Shown here: piece after piece, positions 44,871 to 54,437 of the stretch
Layout of the letters: each line of letters opens with the position of its first letter
Position numbering within the stretch: position 1 is the first letter of the stretch
Source: Dolichospermum planctonicum
GTDB lineage: Bacteria > Cyanobacteriota > Cyanobacteriia > Cyanobacteriales > Nostocaceae
DNA length: 64,000 bases
NCBI RefSeq assembly: GCF_005402965.1
Contig: NZ_BJCF01000012.1
Span: 1-64,000, forward strand
Reading direction: 5' to 3'
The notes under the pieces: generated by a model
Databases searched by the model: none
Seen by the model: only the letters and a program-made list of their open reading frames with translations
Told to the model about the DNA's origin: nothing
Position numbers and translations under genes: made by a program

Positions 44871-46916
44871 TTAACTCATAGCACAGGTTGATAAAGCCTG
44901 GATTGCCTTTTCAATAATTCCCTCATATATAGGTTGAGATAAGTTTACCTGTGCAGCATTTTCGCGGTTGAAACCTAACAGACCAAATTTATCATCTGGC
45001 CGCATCACTAAAACCTTACCTTCGGAATTTTTGACCCTTAATTCTTTACCCATACCATTTTCATAAATTCCACAAGTGTATTGACGCTGTTGATATTCAA
45101 AACTCACCGCTGATAAATTTGATGAATTAGTGAAAAGTTTGAGAATATGATTTGGAAGTTTTGCACCAATTAACTCAAGTTCAATATTAATTTGACCATT
45201 AAAGTTATTTTCCCGTAATTTGTAAGCAATATCTAATCTTGACGGTAAAGGAAAATAATCACCCCAGCGCCATGCTATCCCTTTAATTTCCACCAAGTTA
45301 TTATCAATATTTTGAACTACAGTTAATTTAATATGACCCTTACCAACAATTTTTTGTGCAATCACTTGGACATTAGGAGTCCAAAATATAGGGTCTGAAT
45401 TATCAATACCACAGGGATGGAGAATATTTAATTGTTGCAAAAGATCCTCATTAATTTCGTGAAGATTCACTTGAGTATCAATTTTCAAAAGAGGTTTGAG
45501 ATGTTGAATTTCTAAACATCTATTTGCAAATTCCGACAACCGCAATCGAAATTCTGGTAAATTTTCCGCTGGTAAAGAAAATCCTCCCGCAGCCTTGTGT
45601 CCTCCAAATTTACCTAATAAATCCCGACAACTATCTAAAGCCGCAAATACATGAAATTCAGCAATTCCCCGCGCTGAACCGCGAATTATGCTGTGATTTT
45701 CATAAGTACCAATAAACACCGGCACACCATAACGTTCTAGTAAACGAGAAGCCACAATACCAATGACACCATGATGCCAATTATCTTTGATAATAACTAA
45801 TACGCGGTCTTTTTGTAAAGAGTTTATATATAAATCCTCAACCATAGAAATAGCTTCTTGTTCAATTTCTTCACATATTTGCTGACGTTGAGTATTAGTT
45901 TGTTCACACTGAATAGCTTTAGCTAATGCGATACTAAAATCATCAGTTGTCAGTAAATCAATGACAACTTGTGGATCACCAATTCTACCTATAGCATTAA
46001 TTCGCGGTCCTAATCGAAAACCAATATCTTCCGGTTTTAAAGATTTGGAATTTTGGTTTTTTTCTCCTTCACTAGCTTGCACTCCTGCAACTTGAATTAA
46101 TGCTTGTATCCCTGGTAAATTAGATTTTGGTAATAACTTTAAACCCCGTTTTACCCAGCGACGATTTACACCCGTTAAGGGGGCTAAATCAGCAATAGTT
46201 CCCAAAGTAAATAAAGCTAAAAGTGGTTGAACTAAACCTTTAATTTCCCCTAACTGTTGTGCTAGACAAACTGCTAAAATATAAGCCACACCCACACCAG
46301 CCACACCCCGATAGGGAGAAGATTCAGCTATTAGTTTTGGGTTGAGAATTGCATTAGCTGGAGGTAATTTTTCTGGAATATCATGATGATCTGTGATAAT
46401 AACTTTTAAACCTAATTCTCTGGCTTTAGTAATAGGTTCAACAGCAGAAATTCCATTATCTACAGTTAGAATTAGTTTTACACCTTCATCATAAAATTCT
46501 TGGACAATACGGTTATTAATCCCATAACCATCGTGCATTCGACTAGGAATAGCATAATCAATATCAGCGCCCAAAGCCCTAAGACTTCTTAATAGTAATG
46601 CAGTGCTGGTCATACCATCTGCATCATAGTCACCACAAATAGCTATTTTATCATTATTGGCGATCGCTATTTCTAATAATTCCACACTAGCAGCTAAATC
46701 GGGAAATTCTGCCAGAGGAGAAGGTAAAATCAGAGATTCAGGTTCTAAAAATATCTTTGCATCTTCGGGAGTTTCCATGCCCCGATTAATTAATAATTGG
46801 CCGATAATGGGGGAAGTATTCGTTAAATTTGCCAATTTTTCGGCTAATTCTGGATTTAATGCGGCAATTTGCCAGCGTTGATTAGGTAAGCGTTTGGTAG
46901 ATTGATGATTAGTCAT
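44871..46916 (-). CDS. recJ: Single-strand DNA-specific exonuclease RecJ
   Basis: The 681-residue protein has the DHH phosphoesterase core of RecJ: DYDADG (96-101), MHDGYGIN, VDNGI and the DHH motif (176-178), then the DHHA1 domain with GGHKAAGG. An OB-like region lies in the C-terminal third. RecJ degrades single-stranded DNA 5' to 3' in recombination and mismatch repair. Length is above the E. coli enzyme (577) because of the extended C-terminal part, as in other cyanobacteria. It is monocistronic. Confidence 0.93.
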   Translation of the reverse strand: MTNHQSTKRLPNQRWQIAALNPELAEKLANLTNTSPIIGQLLINRGMETPEDAKIFLEPESLILPSPLAEFPDLAASVELLEIAIANNDKIAICGDYDADGMTSTALLLRSLRALGADIDYAIPSRMHDGYGINNRIVQEFYDEGVKLILTVDNGISAVEPITKARELGLKVIITDHHDIPEKLPPANAILNPKLIAESSPYRGVAGVGVAYILAVCLAQQLGEIKGLVQPLLALFTLGTIADLAPLTGVNRRWVKRGLKLLPKSNLPGIQALIQVAGVQASEGEKNQNSKSLKPEDIGFRLGPRINAIGRIGDPQVVIDLLTTDDFSIALAKAIQCEQTNTQRQQICEEIEQEAISMVEDLYINSLQKDRVLVIIKDNWHHGVIGIVASRLLERYGVPVFIGTYENHSIIRGSARGIAEFHVFAALDSCRDLLGKFGGHKAAGGFSLPAENLPEFRLRLSEFANRCLEIQHLKPLLKIDTQVNLHEINEDLLQQLNILHPCGIDNSDPIFWTPNVQVIAQKIVGKGHIKLTVVQNIDNNLVEIKGIAWRWGDYFPLPSRLDIAYKLRENNFNGQINIELELIGAKLPNHILKLFTNSSNLSAVSFEYQQRQYTCGIYENGMGKELRVKNSEGKVLVMRPDDKFGLLGFNRENAAQVNLSQPIYEGIIEKAIQALSTCAMS

Positions 46917-47175
46917 TCGTCATTTTGGTTGTGTAAACTAGACCTATATTCTTTTCGATTCTATCAAATTATGTCACTTTCATCACTGATTATTTACTTG
47001 ATATTTTGACCTGCATCTACATTTGTGTTTTTAAATACTATATAAATCATTTTTTCAGATATAAAATATGTTTTTCAACAGTCCATAACAACAGACAAAT
47101 ATTTTTAATCATTGTGTAGCTACCGTTGCAAAAGCAACTCTCACAAGTATTTTTTGACCATTTTAGGTAGAGATA

Positions 47176-47544
47176 ATGACTTACAATTCAGAAGAAATGC
47201 AGCAAATTCTCGAAGTAGCTTTTAAACGTAAGCAACAAGGAGAATATACAAGAGAGCAAATAATAGAAATAGCCTCAGAATTAGGTGTTTCTTCAAAATC
47301 TTTGCAAGCAGCGGAACAAGAATGGTTAAAAAATAACGTAGAAGTGAAAAAAGAACAAATGTCTCATAGTCAACAACGAAAAGAATTTAAATCACACCTA
47401 TTTGCTTTTATGGCAATCAATGGTTTTTTAGTGCTATTAAATTTAGTAGTTAGTCCCGGATATTTTTGGGCAATTTACCCCATGTTAGGATGGGGTTTAG
47501 GTCTATTACTCCATGGAATTAAGGTTTATACAAGTAATTCCTAA
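47176..47544 (+). CDS. 2TM-domain protein
   Basis: The 122-residue protein has an N-terminal helical region (about 1-55: ILEVAFKRKQQGEYTREQIIEIASELGVSSKSLQAAEQEW) that resembles small helix-turn-helix-like or SHOCT-like domains. A 2TM domain follows with two helices (about 73-93 and 98-117) preceded by RKEFKSHLFAFMAING. 2TM domains are widespread and uncharacterised. It is monocistronic, and a hairpin follows immediately. Confidence 0.7.
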   Translation: MTYNSEEMQQILEVAFKRKQQGEYTREQIIEIASELGVSSKSLQAAEQEWLKNNVEVKKEQMSHSQQRKEFKSHLFAFMAINGFLVLLNLVVSPGYFWAIYPMLGWGLGLLLHGIKVYTSNS

Positions 47545-47547
47545 AAC

Positions 47548-47580
47548 ATAACCCCGACTTTTGCAAAAAGTTGGGGTTAT
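47548..47580. terminator. Hairpin after the 2TM gene
   Basis: ATAACCCCGACTT and AAAGTTGGGGTTAT form a near-perfect stem around TTGC (47548-47580). It starts within a few bases of the stop codon. The CCCCGACTT core is shared with the hairpins at 25707 and, more loosely, 49762. Confidence 0.6.
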
Positions 47581-47761
47581 TCAAGCTGATGCCCTAATTT
47601 TTAGAATAGAGCTTTCAAACAACATAATTTATGTTACAATCAGATGGCAGTCGAAAATTAATCGGCAAATAACTCAAGACCACAAACGCTATCGAGTTCC
47701 AGAAAATTTATCAAAACTTGTAAAAATTATTATAAGTATTATTTCTGGATAAAAAATAATT

Positions 47762-48439
47762 ATGAAAATATTCACTATTGGACATTCCAATCATACAATT
47801 GAAACATTTATCGAACTGTTACATCAACATCAAGTAACAGCTTTAGCAGACGTGCGTTCTAGTCCTTATAGTCGCCGATTTCCTCAGTTTAATCAATCAG
47901 CTTTAAAAACAGCCCTAAAAACCGTAAATATCGCTTATGTTCCCCTGGGAGATAACTTAGGCGCTCGTCCCCGTGATAGAAACTGTTATATAAATGGTAT
48001 GGCTCGTTATGATTTAATTGCTGCCACAGAAGCTTTTAAAATCGGCTTAAATCGTCTAATTCAAGGCTCAGAAAAATATCAAATTAGTTTAATGTGTGCA
48101 GAACAAGACCCCATTGTTTGTCATCGAGCTATTTTAATTTGTCCACATTTAAAAAATGCTGGTTTAGAAATTCACCATATTCATAAAAATGGAGATTTAG
48201 AATCAAATGAAGATTTAGAAAATAGGGTATTAAAACAGAATAATTTATATAAATTGTCCGCTAAATTGTCCGCTGATTTGCCAAGTCCTGTTAAACAGCT
48301 TTCTCTATTTGATTTGCAACTTGATTTCCCACCCATACAAACCCTAGAAAAACCTCTTTCCCGTGCCGAATTAGTAGAAAAAGCATATCAATTACAAAGT
48401 GAAAAAGTAGCTTATACAGAAACAACAGATGATGATTAA
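47762..48439 (+). CDS. DUF488 protein, long form
   Basis: The 225-residue protein matches DUF488: MKIFTIGHSNHTIETFIELL (start), DVRSSPYSRRFPQFNQ, LGARP and LMCAEQDPIVCHRAILI with the conserved C-A-E-x-x-x-x-x-C-H-R core (about 116-126). The C-terminal 60 residues are a less conserved tail. DUF488 proteins are small and often found beside nucleic-acid and defence genes; the Cys-His-Arg cluster suggests a catalytic or metal site. The next gene overlaps by 11 bases, so the two are coupled. Confidence 0.8.
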   Translation: MKIFTIGHSNHTIETFIELLHQHQVTALADVRSSPYSRRFPQFNQSALKTALKTVNIAYVPLGDNLGARPRDRNCYINGMARYDLIAATEAFKIGLNRLIQGSEKYQISLMCAEQDPIVCHRAILICPHLKNAGLEIHHIHKNGDLESNEDLENRVLKQNNLYKLSAKLSADLPSPVKQLSLFDLQLDFPPIQTLEKPLSRAELVEKAYQLQSEKVAYTETTDDD

Positions 48440-48881
48440 ACAAGTTAATTTATTTACTATTGGCTTCACACAAAAAAAAGCCGAGCAGTTTTTCGAGACC
48501 TTAACAAAAGCAGGTGTGAAGCGAGTTATTGATACTCGTTTAAATAATGTTTCCCAACTTGCGGGATTTGCGAAAAAGCCTGATTTACAATATTTTCTCC
48601 AGAAAATTGGTGGAATTGAATATATCCATATTCTTGATTTAGCGCCCACTAAAGATATTTTGGATGCTTATAAGAAGAAAGAAATAACTTGGGATAGCTA
48701 TGAGCAGAAATTTAATCAACTGATGACACAGCGACAAATTGAAAGGAAGTTATCTATAGATATCATAGATAAAAGTTGTTTATTGTGTAGCGAGTTAAAA
48801 CCCCATAATTGTCATCGTCGCTTAGTGGCTGAATATTTGCAAATTAACCTAGAAAAAAATATCAAAATTCATCATCTTTAA
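48429..48881 (+). CDS. DUF488 protein, short form
   Basis: The 150-residue paralogue has LFTIGFTQKKAEQFFETL (about 8-25), VIDTRLNNVSQLAGFAKKPDLQYFL and LLCSELKPHNCHRRLVAEYL near the end, with the same C-x-E-x-x-x-x-x-C-H-R signature. It starts within the last codons of the first DUF488 gene and ends 37 bases before a dual-OB protein gene. Two different DUF488 genes in tandem followed by that gene suggest a fixed three-gene functional unit. Confidence 0.78.
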   Translation: MMIKQVNLFTIGFTQKKAEQFFETLTKAGVKRVIDTRLNNVSQLAGFAKKPDLQYFLQKIGGIEYIHILDLAPTKDILDAYKKKEITWDSYEQKFNQLMTQRQIERKLSIDIIDKSCLLCSELKPHNCHRRLVAEYLQINLEKNIKIHHL

Positions 48882-48918
48882 GTATAATATTAGTTAAGGT
48901 GCTAATTAAAGTTTAACA

Positions 48919-49668
48919 ATGCTGTGGTTTGATATTATTTGTCTTGCTAAATCTACTAAGCATGGCGGAATTTGTCTTGCAGGTATTAAAACCGATGGTA
49001 CAGGGTGGTTACGGCCAGTTTCTAATAAAAAAGATGGAACTCTATATCCAGAACACTACACAGTGAGAGATGGTAGAGAAGTACAATTATTTGATGTTGT
49101 GAAAATTCCTTTTCTTAGATATGAACCAAAATGTCATCAACCTGAAAATTATCTCATTCATTATAGTTATAAATGGCAGATTTTAGGACAGGCTACTTTA
49201 GAACAAGTCCGAGAATTAATTAAACCAGAAATTCAAAAAAATTCTTCTCAACCTAGGTTATTAGGTAATTTCGATAAACGTATCCGTTATCAAGATTTAG
49301 AGATATCCCCGATTAGATCTTCATTAACAATGATAAATCCAGAAGAATTAAAATGGCAAGTTAAATATAATTCTTCACATAAGAAGACTTACAGATGTCT
49401 TTTTTATTTATGTGGTAATTTTTATGATTTACCAATCACAGATCCAGTGTGGATAGACAAACTTGGTTTTTTAGAAGAGGGAATATATTCCTGTGAAGAG
49501 GTAATCGAAAAACTCAACTTGAAAAATTTTGAACCTGATCAATTTAGATTAACAATTAGTTTAAGTGAACCTTTTCAACCTCAATTTCACAGTGAGGAAA
49601 TATTTTGTTATAAATTGGTGGCATCTGTTATTAATGTTACCGATATTATTAAACGTTTAGGATGGTAA
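48919..49668 (+). CDS. Dual-OB-domain protein
   Basis: The 249-residue protein begins MLWFDIICLAKSTKHGGICLAGIKTDGTGWLRPVSNKKDGTL, the start of the dual OB-fold proteins found with DUF488 and other uncharacterised nucleic-acid genes. The second beta-rich unit is about residues 130-245 (RCLFYLCGNFYDLPITDP). OB folds bind single-stranded nucleic acid or small molecules. It is the last gene of the DUF488 cluster, with a strong hairpin downstream. The role is unknown; nucleic-acid sensing is inference. Confidence 0.65.
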   Translation: MLWFDIICLAKSTKHGGICLAGIKTDGTGWLRPVSNKKDGTLYPEHYTVRDGREVQLFDVVKIPFLRYEPKCHQPENYLIHYSYKWQILGQATLEQVRELIKPEIQKNSSQPRLLGNFDKRIRYQDLEISPIRSSLTMINPEELKWQVKYNSSHKKTYRCLFYLCGNFYDLPITDPVWIDKLGFLEEGIYSCEEVIEKLNLKNFEPDQFRLTISLSEPFQPQFHSEEIFCYKLVASVINVTDIIKRLGW

Positions 49669-49761
49669 ATATTCCCAAATGATTTAATAATTCGGGAATT
49701 TAAATCTATCAAAAGAACTAACTTATTACTAAGCACACAGTGTTAAAAATATGTTAAAAAT

Positions 49762-49798
49762 AAATATCCTTGACTTTTGCAAGAAATCAAGGATATTT
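49762..49798. terminator. Bidirectional terminator between the dual-OB gene and ndhD
   Basis: AAATATCCTTGA (49762-49773) pairs perfectly with TCAAGGATATTT (49787-49798) over a 13-base loop. It lies between converging genes and would end both transcripts. This 12-base-pair stem is one of the strongest in the window. Confidence 0.65.
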
Positions 49799-49865
49799 CT
49801 TATTTGCACCCTTCCCCTCATATTTAAGTTTAAGATTTACTACAGTGCCATTTTGGACTTGATAA

Positions 49866-51470
49866 TTATTCAACTATATTCCCTATTTTGGAACTAGCTA
49901 ATGTTGGTGAGGTGAAAATTTGTGAGTACAAATTTGCAGGTTGTTGACGAGCGACAATTGGTAAAACTTGACGAGCATGAGCCGCAACTTCTACTGTTTT
50001 CACATCATAAGCTTGTGTGATCAGCTTAGGATAAAAACCAATGCCGATGATAGGAATTAACAAACAAGCAGTAATAAACAACTCTCGTGGCTTAATATCA
50101 AGAACCACAGCATCTAAATGCAATTCTTCATTCTTGTCACCATAGAACACTTGACGCAGCATAGAAAGTAAATAAATGGGTGTTAAAATCACGCCAACTG
50201 CTGAGAGAAAGATGATGACAATTTTGAAGCCGGAACTGTAAACATCACTAGTAGCAAAACCCAAGAATACCATCAATTCACCGACGAAGCCACTCATACC
50301 AGGTAACGCTAGAGAAGCCATTGCACCCATGGTAAAAAGAGCAAAAGTTATTGGCATTACTTTAGCCATACCGCCCATTTTATCCATCATTAAGGTGTGA
50401 GTACGTTCATAAGTGACACCGGATAAAAAGAATAAACTAGCAGCAATTAAACCGTGAGAAACCATCTGTAATACAGCACCATTGATACCGATTTCTGTAT
50501 AAGATGCAATCCCAATTAACACAAACCCCATGTGGGCAATTGAAGAGTAAGCCAAACGGCGTTTGAGGTTGGTTTGTGCAAAAGCACAACAAGCACCATA
50601 AACAATATTAACTACACCTAAAACTACTAAAACAGGAGCAAAGGTGATATGAGCATCAGCCAACATTTCCACATTAAAACGAATTAGGGCATAACCACCC
50701 ATCTTTAACAATACACCTGCTAAGATCATTGAACCAGGAGCGGACGCTTCACCATGAGCATCAGGCAACCATGTATGGAAGGGGAAAATAGGTAATTTGA
50801 CACCGTACGCAATCAAGAAACCGGTATATAGTGCCAGTTCTAAAGCTTTGGGATATTCTTTCATTCCCAATTCTGTCATGTTGAAGGTCAAATTATCACC
50901 ATAGAAAGCCATGGCAAAACCAGATACTAGTATAAGTATGGATGCAGCAGCGGTATAGATAATAAATTTGGTAGCTGCGTAACGGCGGTTTGCTCCTCCC
51001 CAAATGGAAATTAACAAATAAACGGGTACTAACTCAATTTCCCACATCAAAAAGAACATTAACAAATCTTGGGCAAGGAATACACCCAATTGGGCGCTGT
51101 ACATTACCAACATTAACGCATAAAATAAACGCGGCTTATTGGTTACTTTCCAAGCCGCGAATACTGCGAGTGTGTTAATTAAGCCTGTTAATAGTATCAG
51201 GGGCATTGATAAACCATCAACCCCCAAAGACCAATTAAAGCCAATTTGAGGTATCCAGGAATAGCTTTCTGTCAGTTGTAGGGCTGAACTTTGGAAGTCA
51301 TAACCCTGCCAAAGAGCGCAGATAATTAATGAAAAATCTAATATTGCCACCCACAAACCGTACCAGCGCACAGTTTTACCTTCTTTATCGGGAATAATCG
51401 GAATTGCCAAGGCTGCCACTAATGGCAGGAAAATTATGGCTGATAACCAAGGGAGTTCTATTGTATTCAT
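49866..51470 (-). CDS. ndhD: NDH-1 membrane subunit NdhD (chain 4)
   Basis: The 534-residue protein is an antiporter-like proton-pumping subunit of the thylakoid NDH-1 complex, with about fourteen transmembrane helices. Characteristic pieces are [71 protein letters not shown] and [14 protein letters not shown]. It lacks an adjacent ndhF. This fits an ndhD1 or ndhD2 gene of respiratory and cyclic-flow NDH-1L rather than the ndhF3-ndhD3 CO2-uptake operon, but the paralogue cannot be fixed here. ATG 51470 is chosen over a TTG four codons upstream. Confidence 0.95.
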   Translation of the reverse strand: MNTIELPWLSAIIFLPLVAALAIPIIPDKEGKTVRWYGLWVAILDFSLIICALWQGYDFQSSALQLTESYSWIPQIGFNWSLGVDGLSMPLILLTGLINTLAVFAAWKVTNKPRLFYALMLVMYSAQLGVFLAQDLLMFFLMWEIELVPVYLLISIWGGANRRYAATKFIIYTAAASILILVSGFAMAFYGDNLTFNMTELGMKEYPKALELALYTGFLIAYGVKLPIFPFHTWLPDAHGEASAPGSMILAGVLLKMGGYALIRFNVEMLADAHITFAPVLVVLGVVNIVYGACCAFAQTNLKRRLAYSSIAHMGFVLIGIASYTEIGINGAVLQMVSHGLIAASLFFLSGVTYERTHTLMMDKMGGMAKVMPITFALFTMGAMASLALPGMSGFVGELMVFLGFATSDVYSSGFKIVIIFLSAVGVILTPIYLLSMLRQVFYGDKNEELHLDAVVLDIKPRELFITACLLIPIIGIGFYPKLITQAYDVKTVEVAAHARQVLPIVARQQPANLYSQIFTSPTLASSKIGNIVE

Positions 51471-51730
51471 AACTGTTGACAATATATTTTTGGTTTTGCT
51501 TTTGTTTACATTATATTAAGAAATTTTTACTTTTGTAAATGATTTCTTGTGAACATCTCCAGTTTTGTGGATTTTATTAGTAATAAATACCTACTGAAGT
51601 CTGGTGCAAGTCTATTCTAAATGTAAATTTTTGTGATGTCAACAAAAAAACAGCGCTATTAGTCGCTGTCTTTAGTTATAATGCCCCGGCTAAGGATAAA
51701 TTTAAACTTTCACAAGGTTGTTTAGGATGC

Positions 51731-52243
51731 TTAAACAATACGGTTGACAATTGTCCACACTTGACAATCTGATCTAACATAGGGGACAGAAATGGTCTTA
51801 AAGCCTGTGATGAAAGGTTTGTAGTAAACTTGCCAATACATAGGACTAAGTTCGTCAGCGCAGGTTTTGAGAAGTTTAATTTCTTTGGCCAGTTCCCCTG
51901 CTAGTTCGTTAACTCGTTCTGCATGAATTTGAGCGATTTTTTTGGCTTCTTCTAGCTGTGCTTCTTGTTGCGATATGCGGATAGAAATAGGTAAATGCCT
52001 ATTTAGATAGACTTTCCTTTGTTGTATTTGCTTTTCTAGGAAAGATATTGCATCATCTATGCCTTTAAGTTCAGCAGATAATTGGGCATTTTCCCTAGCT
52101 TGACGACGATAAGCTTCAACAATGGCTAAATGTGAATCATTTTCGCCCAATTCTACATGATTATTAGTTAGTATAGCCCTTTCTTGCTGGAGTGCTTGGA
52201 TTTGGGATTTTAGTTCTACTATTTCTGACTGAATTTTTTCCAT
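51731..52243 (-). CDS. Coiled-coil protein of unknown function
   Basis: The 170-residue protein is predominantly long coiled-coil helices (about 1-125, heptads such as IQSEIVELKSQIQALQQERAIL and EEAKKIAQIHAERVNELAGELAKEI). A short globular end carries aromatic residues (PMYWQVYYKPFITGF). No enzyme motif is seen. It could be a structural or scaffold protein. It stands alone between ndhD and thrB. Confidence 0.6.
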   Translation of the reverse strand: MEKIQSEIVELKSQIQALQQERAILTNNHVELGENDSHLAIVEAYRRQARENAQLSAELKGIDDAISFLEKQIQQRKVYLNRHLPISIRISQQEAQLEEAKKIAQIHAERVNELAGELAKEIKLLKTCADELSPMYWQVYYKPFITGFKTISVPYVRSDCQVWTIVNRIV

Positions 52244-52259
52244 ATTATGTTATGACTGT

Positions 52260-52287
52260 TAATTGGTAATTGGTAATTGGTAATTGG
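52260..52287. repeat. Heptameric tandem repeat (TAATTGG x4)
   Basis: Four perfect TAATTGG units lie between thrB and the coiled-coil gene. A shifted reading of the unit is TTGGTAA, the same motif as in the arrays at 26568 (reverse complement) and 30023. Confidence 0.9.
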
Positions 52288-52330
52288 TTTTTCATCACCC
52301 ATTACCAATGGAAAATTCAAAATCTAAACT

Positions 52331-53245
52331 TTAAAATGTGGTCGTCCCTTGCATATCTAGGTCAAGTATTCGCACAGTTGAAGTGATTCCCTTTTGTAAC
52401 CAAGCATTTTTCATGGCTATTTCTACTGCTTTTCCCTTGCTTGTATCTACTAAAGCCAAAAGTGTGGGACCGGCACCACTGATTACCATACCATAAGCAC
52501 CAGCATCTATAGCAGCGTTATTAACAGCGTCATAGCCAGGAATTAAAGCTTGACGGTAAGGTTGATGTAATTTATCTTGTAATGCGGTTTTTAACCATTC
52601 TTCCCGATTAGTTGCTAAACCGCGTAACAATAAACCAAAATGAGAAATATTGAAAATCGCATCATGACGACTGATTTCTGTAGGTAGAACTTTCCTTGCT
52701 TCTGAGGTTGATAACTCAAAATCAGGAATTGCTACTACTGGTAGTATATCCCGATGCCAGGGAATATCGCTAATTTCCCAACCTGTGTTACTGGTAGCTG
52801 CCAGACGACAACCACCCAATAGCGCTGGTACTACATTATCAGGATGTCCTTCTATAGCGATCGCTAATTTCATCACCTCCAATTCAGACAAAGGCCTACC
52901 AGCCAATTCATTGGCTGCAACTAACCCGCCGACAATAGCCGTGGCGGAACTGCCTAAACCCCTAGATAAAGGTACACCCAACTTAATCTCTATTTTTACT
53001 GATGGCGGTGTTTGTTCTATATATCCATATAACTTAACAAATGCCTGATATAAAAGATTACTCTCATCAGTTTGTACCTTTTCCGCCTCCACACCAGAAA
53101 CTTGAATCATTAAGCCATCTACATCGAGAGTAGTAAATTCAAATTGATTGTAAAGCTTTAAAGCTGCACCAATGCAATCAAAACCCGGACCCAAATTTGC
53201 AGTCGTGGCGGGAACTTTAACAGTAATGTGAGAAAAGACAGCCAT
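52331..53245 (-). CDS. thrB: Homoserine kinase
   Basis: The 304-residue GHMP kinase phosphorylates homoserine in threonine synthesis. It has PATTANLGPGFDCIGAAL (about 11-28), the ATP-binding VPLSRGLGSSATAIVGGL (about 89-106) with the P-x-x-x-G-L-G-S-S-A motif, IEGHPDNVVPALLGG and ISGAGPTLLAL near the C-terminus. Length and motifs are standard. It is monocistronic. A HIP1 octamer lies inside the gene. Confidence 0.96.
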   Translation of the reverse strand: MAVFSHITVKVPATTANLGPGFDCIGAALKLYNQFEFTTLDVDGLMIQVSGVEAEKVQTDESNLLYQAFVKLYGYIEQTPPSVKIEIKLGVPLSRGLGSSATAIVGGLVAANELAGRPLSELEVMKLAIAIEGHPDNVVPALLGGCRLAATSNTGWEISDIPWHRDILPVVAIPDFELSTSEARKVLPTEISRHDAIFNISHFGLLLRGLATNREEWLKTALQDKLHQPYRQALIPGYDAVNNAAIDAGAYGMVISGAGPTLLALVDTSKGKAVEIAMKNAWLQKGITSTVRILDLDMQGTTTF

Positions 53246-53372
53246 TGAGATTAATTCAAAATTCCAATATAAACTACCTCATCTTACAGAAACACTAAGT
53301 AAGCGTAAAGCACAGTAACTTTTATCGGGAGGATACACTGCGCTAACGGTACTGAGTATGTTCTTTATTCCA

Positions 53373-53871
53373 GGACTTACGCAACTGGCACGATTCCTAG
53401 GTCGCGCTTCCCTATCGCCCAGAAACAGGGAGGCCATCACTATTTAGGGCTTGCTGAATAAGTTGTCTGTGAGGGCAGGGAACTCTTAACTCTTAACTGG
53501 GAATAGTTAGTAAGACATAGATTAAGGGATTAAAACCGAGTAATTTAACGTGAGATGCAGTTTTATCGGTTATAAATCAGCTAAATTTAATTTTAGCACC
53601 AATAATGGCGTTTTTTTACCTAGCAAAAAGTGGGAATTTTGGAATATTCATTGATATTACATAACTATATAGTTCTAGAAAGCTAGTCCTAAGTTAGCAA
53701 ACAAATAACTATTGACCTTGAGGGATTTAAACCCGATTTTTTGATCATTTTTTAGCGAACTGCTTGCAGCAGCACTTCACTATGGTTATTTATCTGGACT
53801 TAATCCGCAAAAACTGAAACGACCAGATATGGTTCATACAGATGATGGTTAATTTGTACAGTGCGTAAGTC
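53373..53871. mobile_element. Putative non-coding mobile-element remnant bounded by inverted repeats
   Basis: GACTTACGCA at 53374-53383 is the reverse complement of TGCGTAAGTC at 53862-53871, giving a 499-base segment with 10-base terminal inverted repeats. Ends of this kind are common on cyanobacterial insertion sequences and their non-autonomous derivatives. Another IS-like end, GGCTTGCTGAATAAG, lies inside at about 53449. No transposase frame is readable. I read it as an IS remnant or MITE; the boundaries are tentative. Confidence 0.4.
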
Positions 53872-53956
53872 ATATATTCCTAACTCCATGACTCCTTGAT
53901 TTTCCTGTGAAGTATTTAAGTATGGTATTACATAAATACGCATCTGGAGGTAAAGA

Positions 53957-53988
53957 TTGTATGGACAATTTAGGAATTGTCCATACAA
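53957..53988. repeat. Perfect 14-bp stem hairpin in the leader of the EPS locus
   Basis: TTGTATGGACAATT (53957-53970) pairs perfectly with AATTGTCCATACAA (53975-53988) around the loop TAGG. A 62-codon minus-strand frame starts inside it, but I do not accept it as a gene. The remaining non-coding 1.2 kb (53246-54437) contains a TATAAT box at 54032 and a short stem CCCTG/CAGGG at 54282-54297, and no recognisable gene. Confidence 0.6.
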
Positions 53989-54437
53989 GGGTTTTCGGTC
54001 ACACCGCCTTTGATTTAATTTCTAGAAGATATATAATCTAAAACTGCTCAATGCCAATATTTTTCCAATTCACTTGACTAATATCGATCTATAGGGTTAT
54101 ACTCATTGACGTTCGGTGAAACATCGAAATAAAAAAAGACATCGCTTTTAATTATCCATTAGTCAAATATCGTAATTCATTTTTACATTGATTGCGAGGG
54201 GTAAGAGTTTTGAAAACTGTATAGTTTAGTTAATGTTTGGCGGATAACACGCCTCTTACGGGTATCGTATCACGTAGTATCCCCTGTCCGTTCAGGGTAT
54301 GTTTGTGTCGACGTGCGTAACAGGAAGAAAAAACCAAAATCAGGTGCGTAAATTTATCTAGTTTTTGGGAACTTTTTTCCAGAGAGTATGATTCAATAAA
54401 AATGTGGTAAATTCAGTTAGTTAATCTGGGAGTATCT

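Noticed and set aside
47561-47752. A 63-codon plus-strand frame after the 2TM gene.
   Set aside because: It starts inside a terminator-like hairpin, has no ribosome site, and its sequence is low-complexity with no recognisable family.
53800-53988. A 62-codon minus-strand frame in the EPS leader.
   Set aside because: It starts inside a perfect hairpin, overlaps the inverted repeat end at 53862, and shows no family match or ribosome site.
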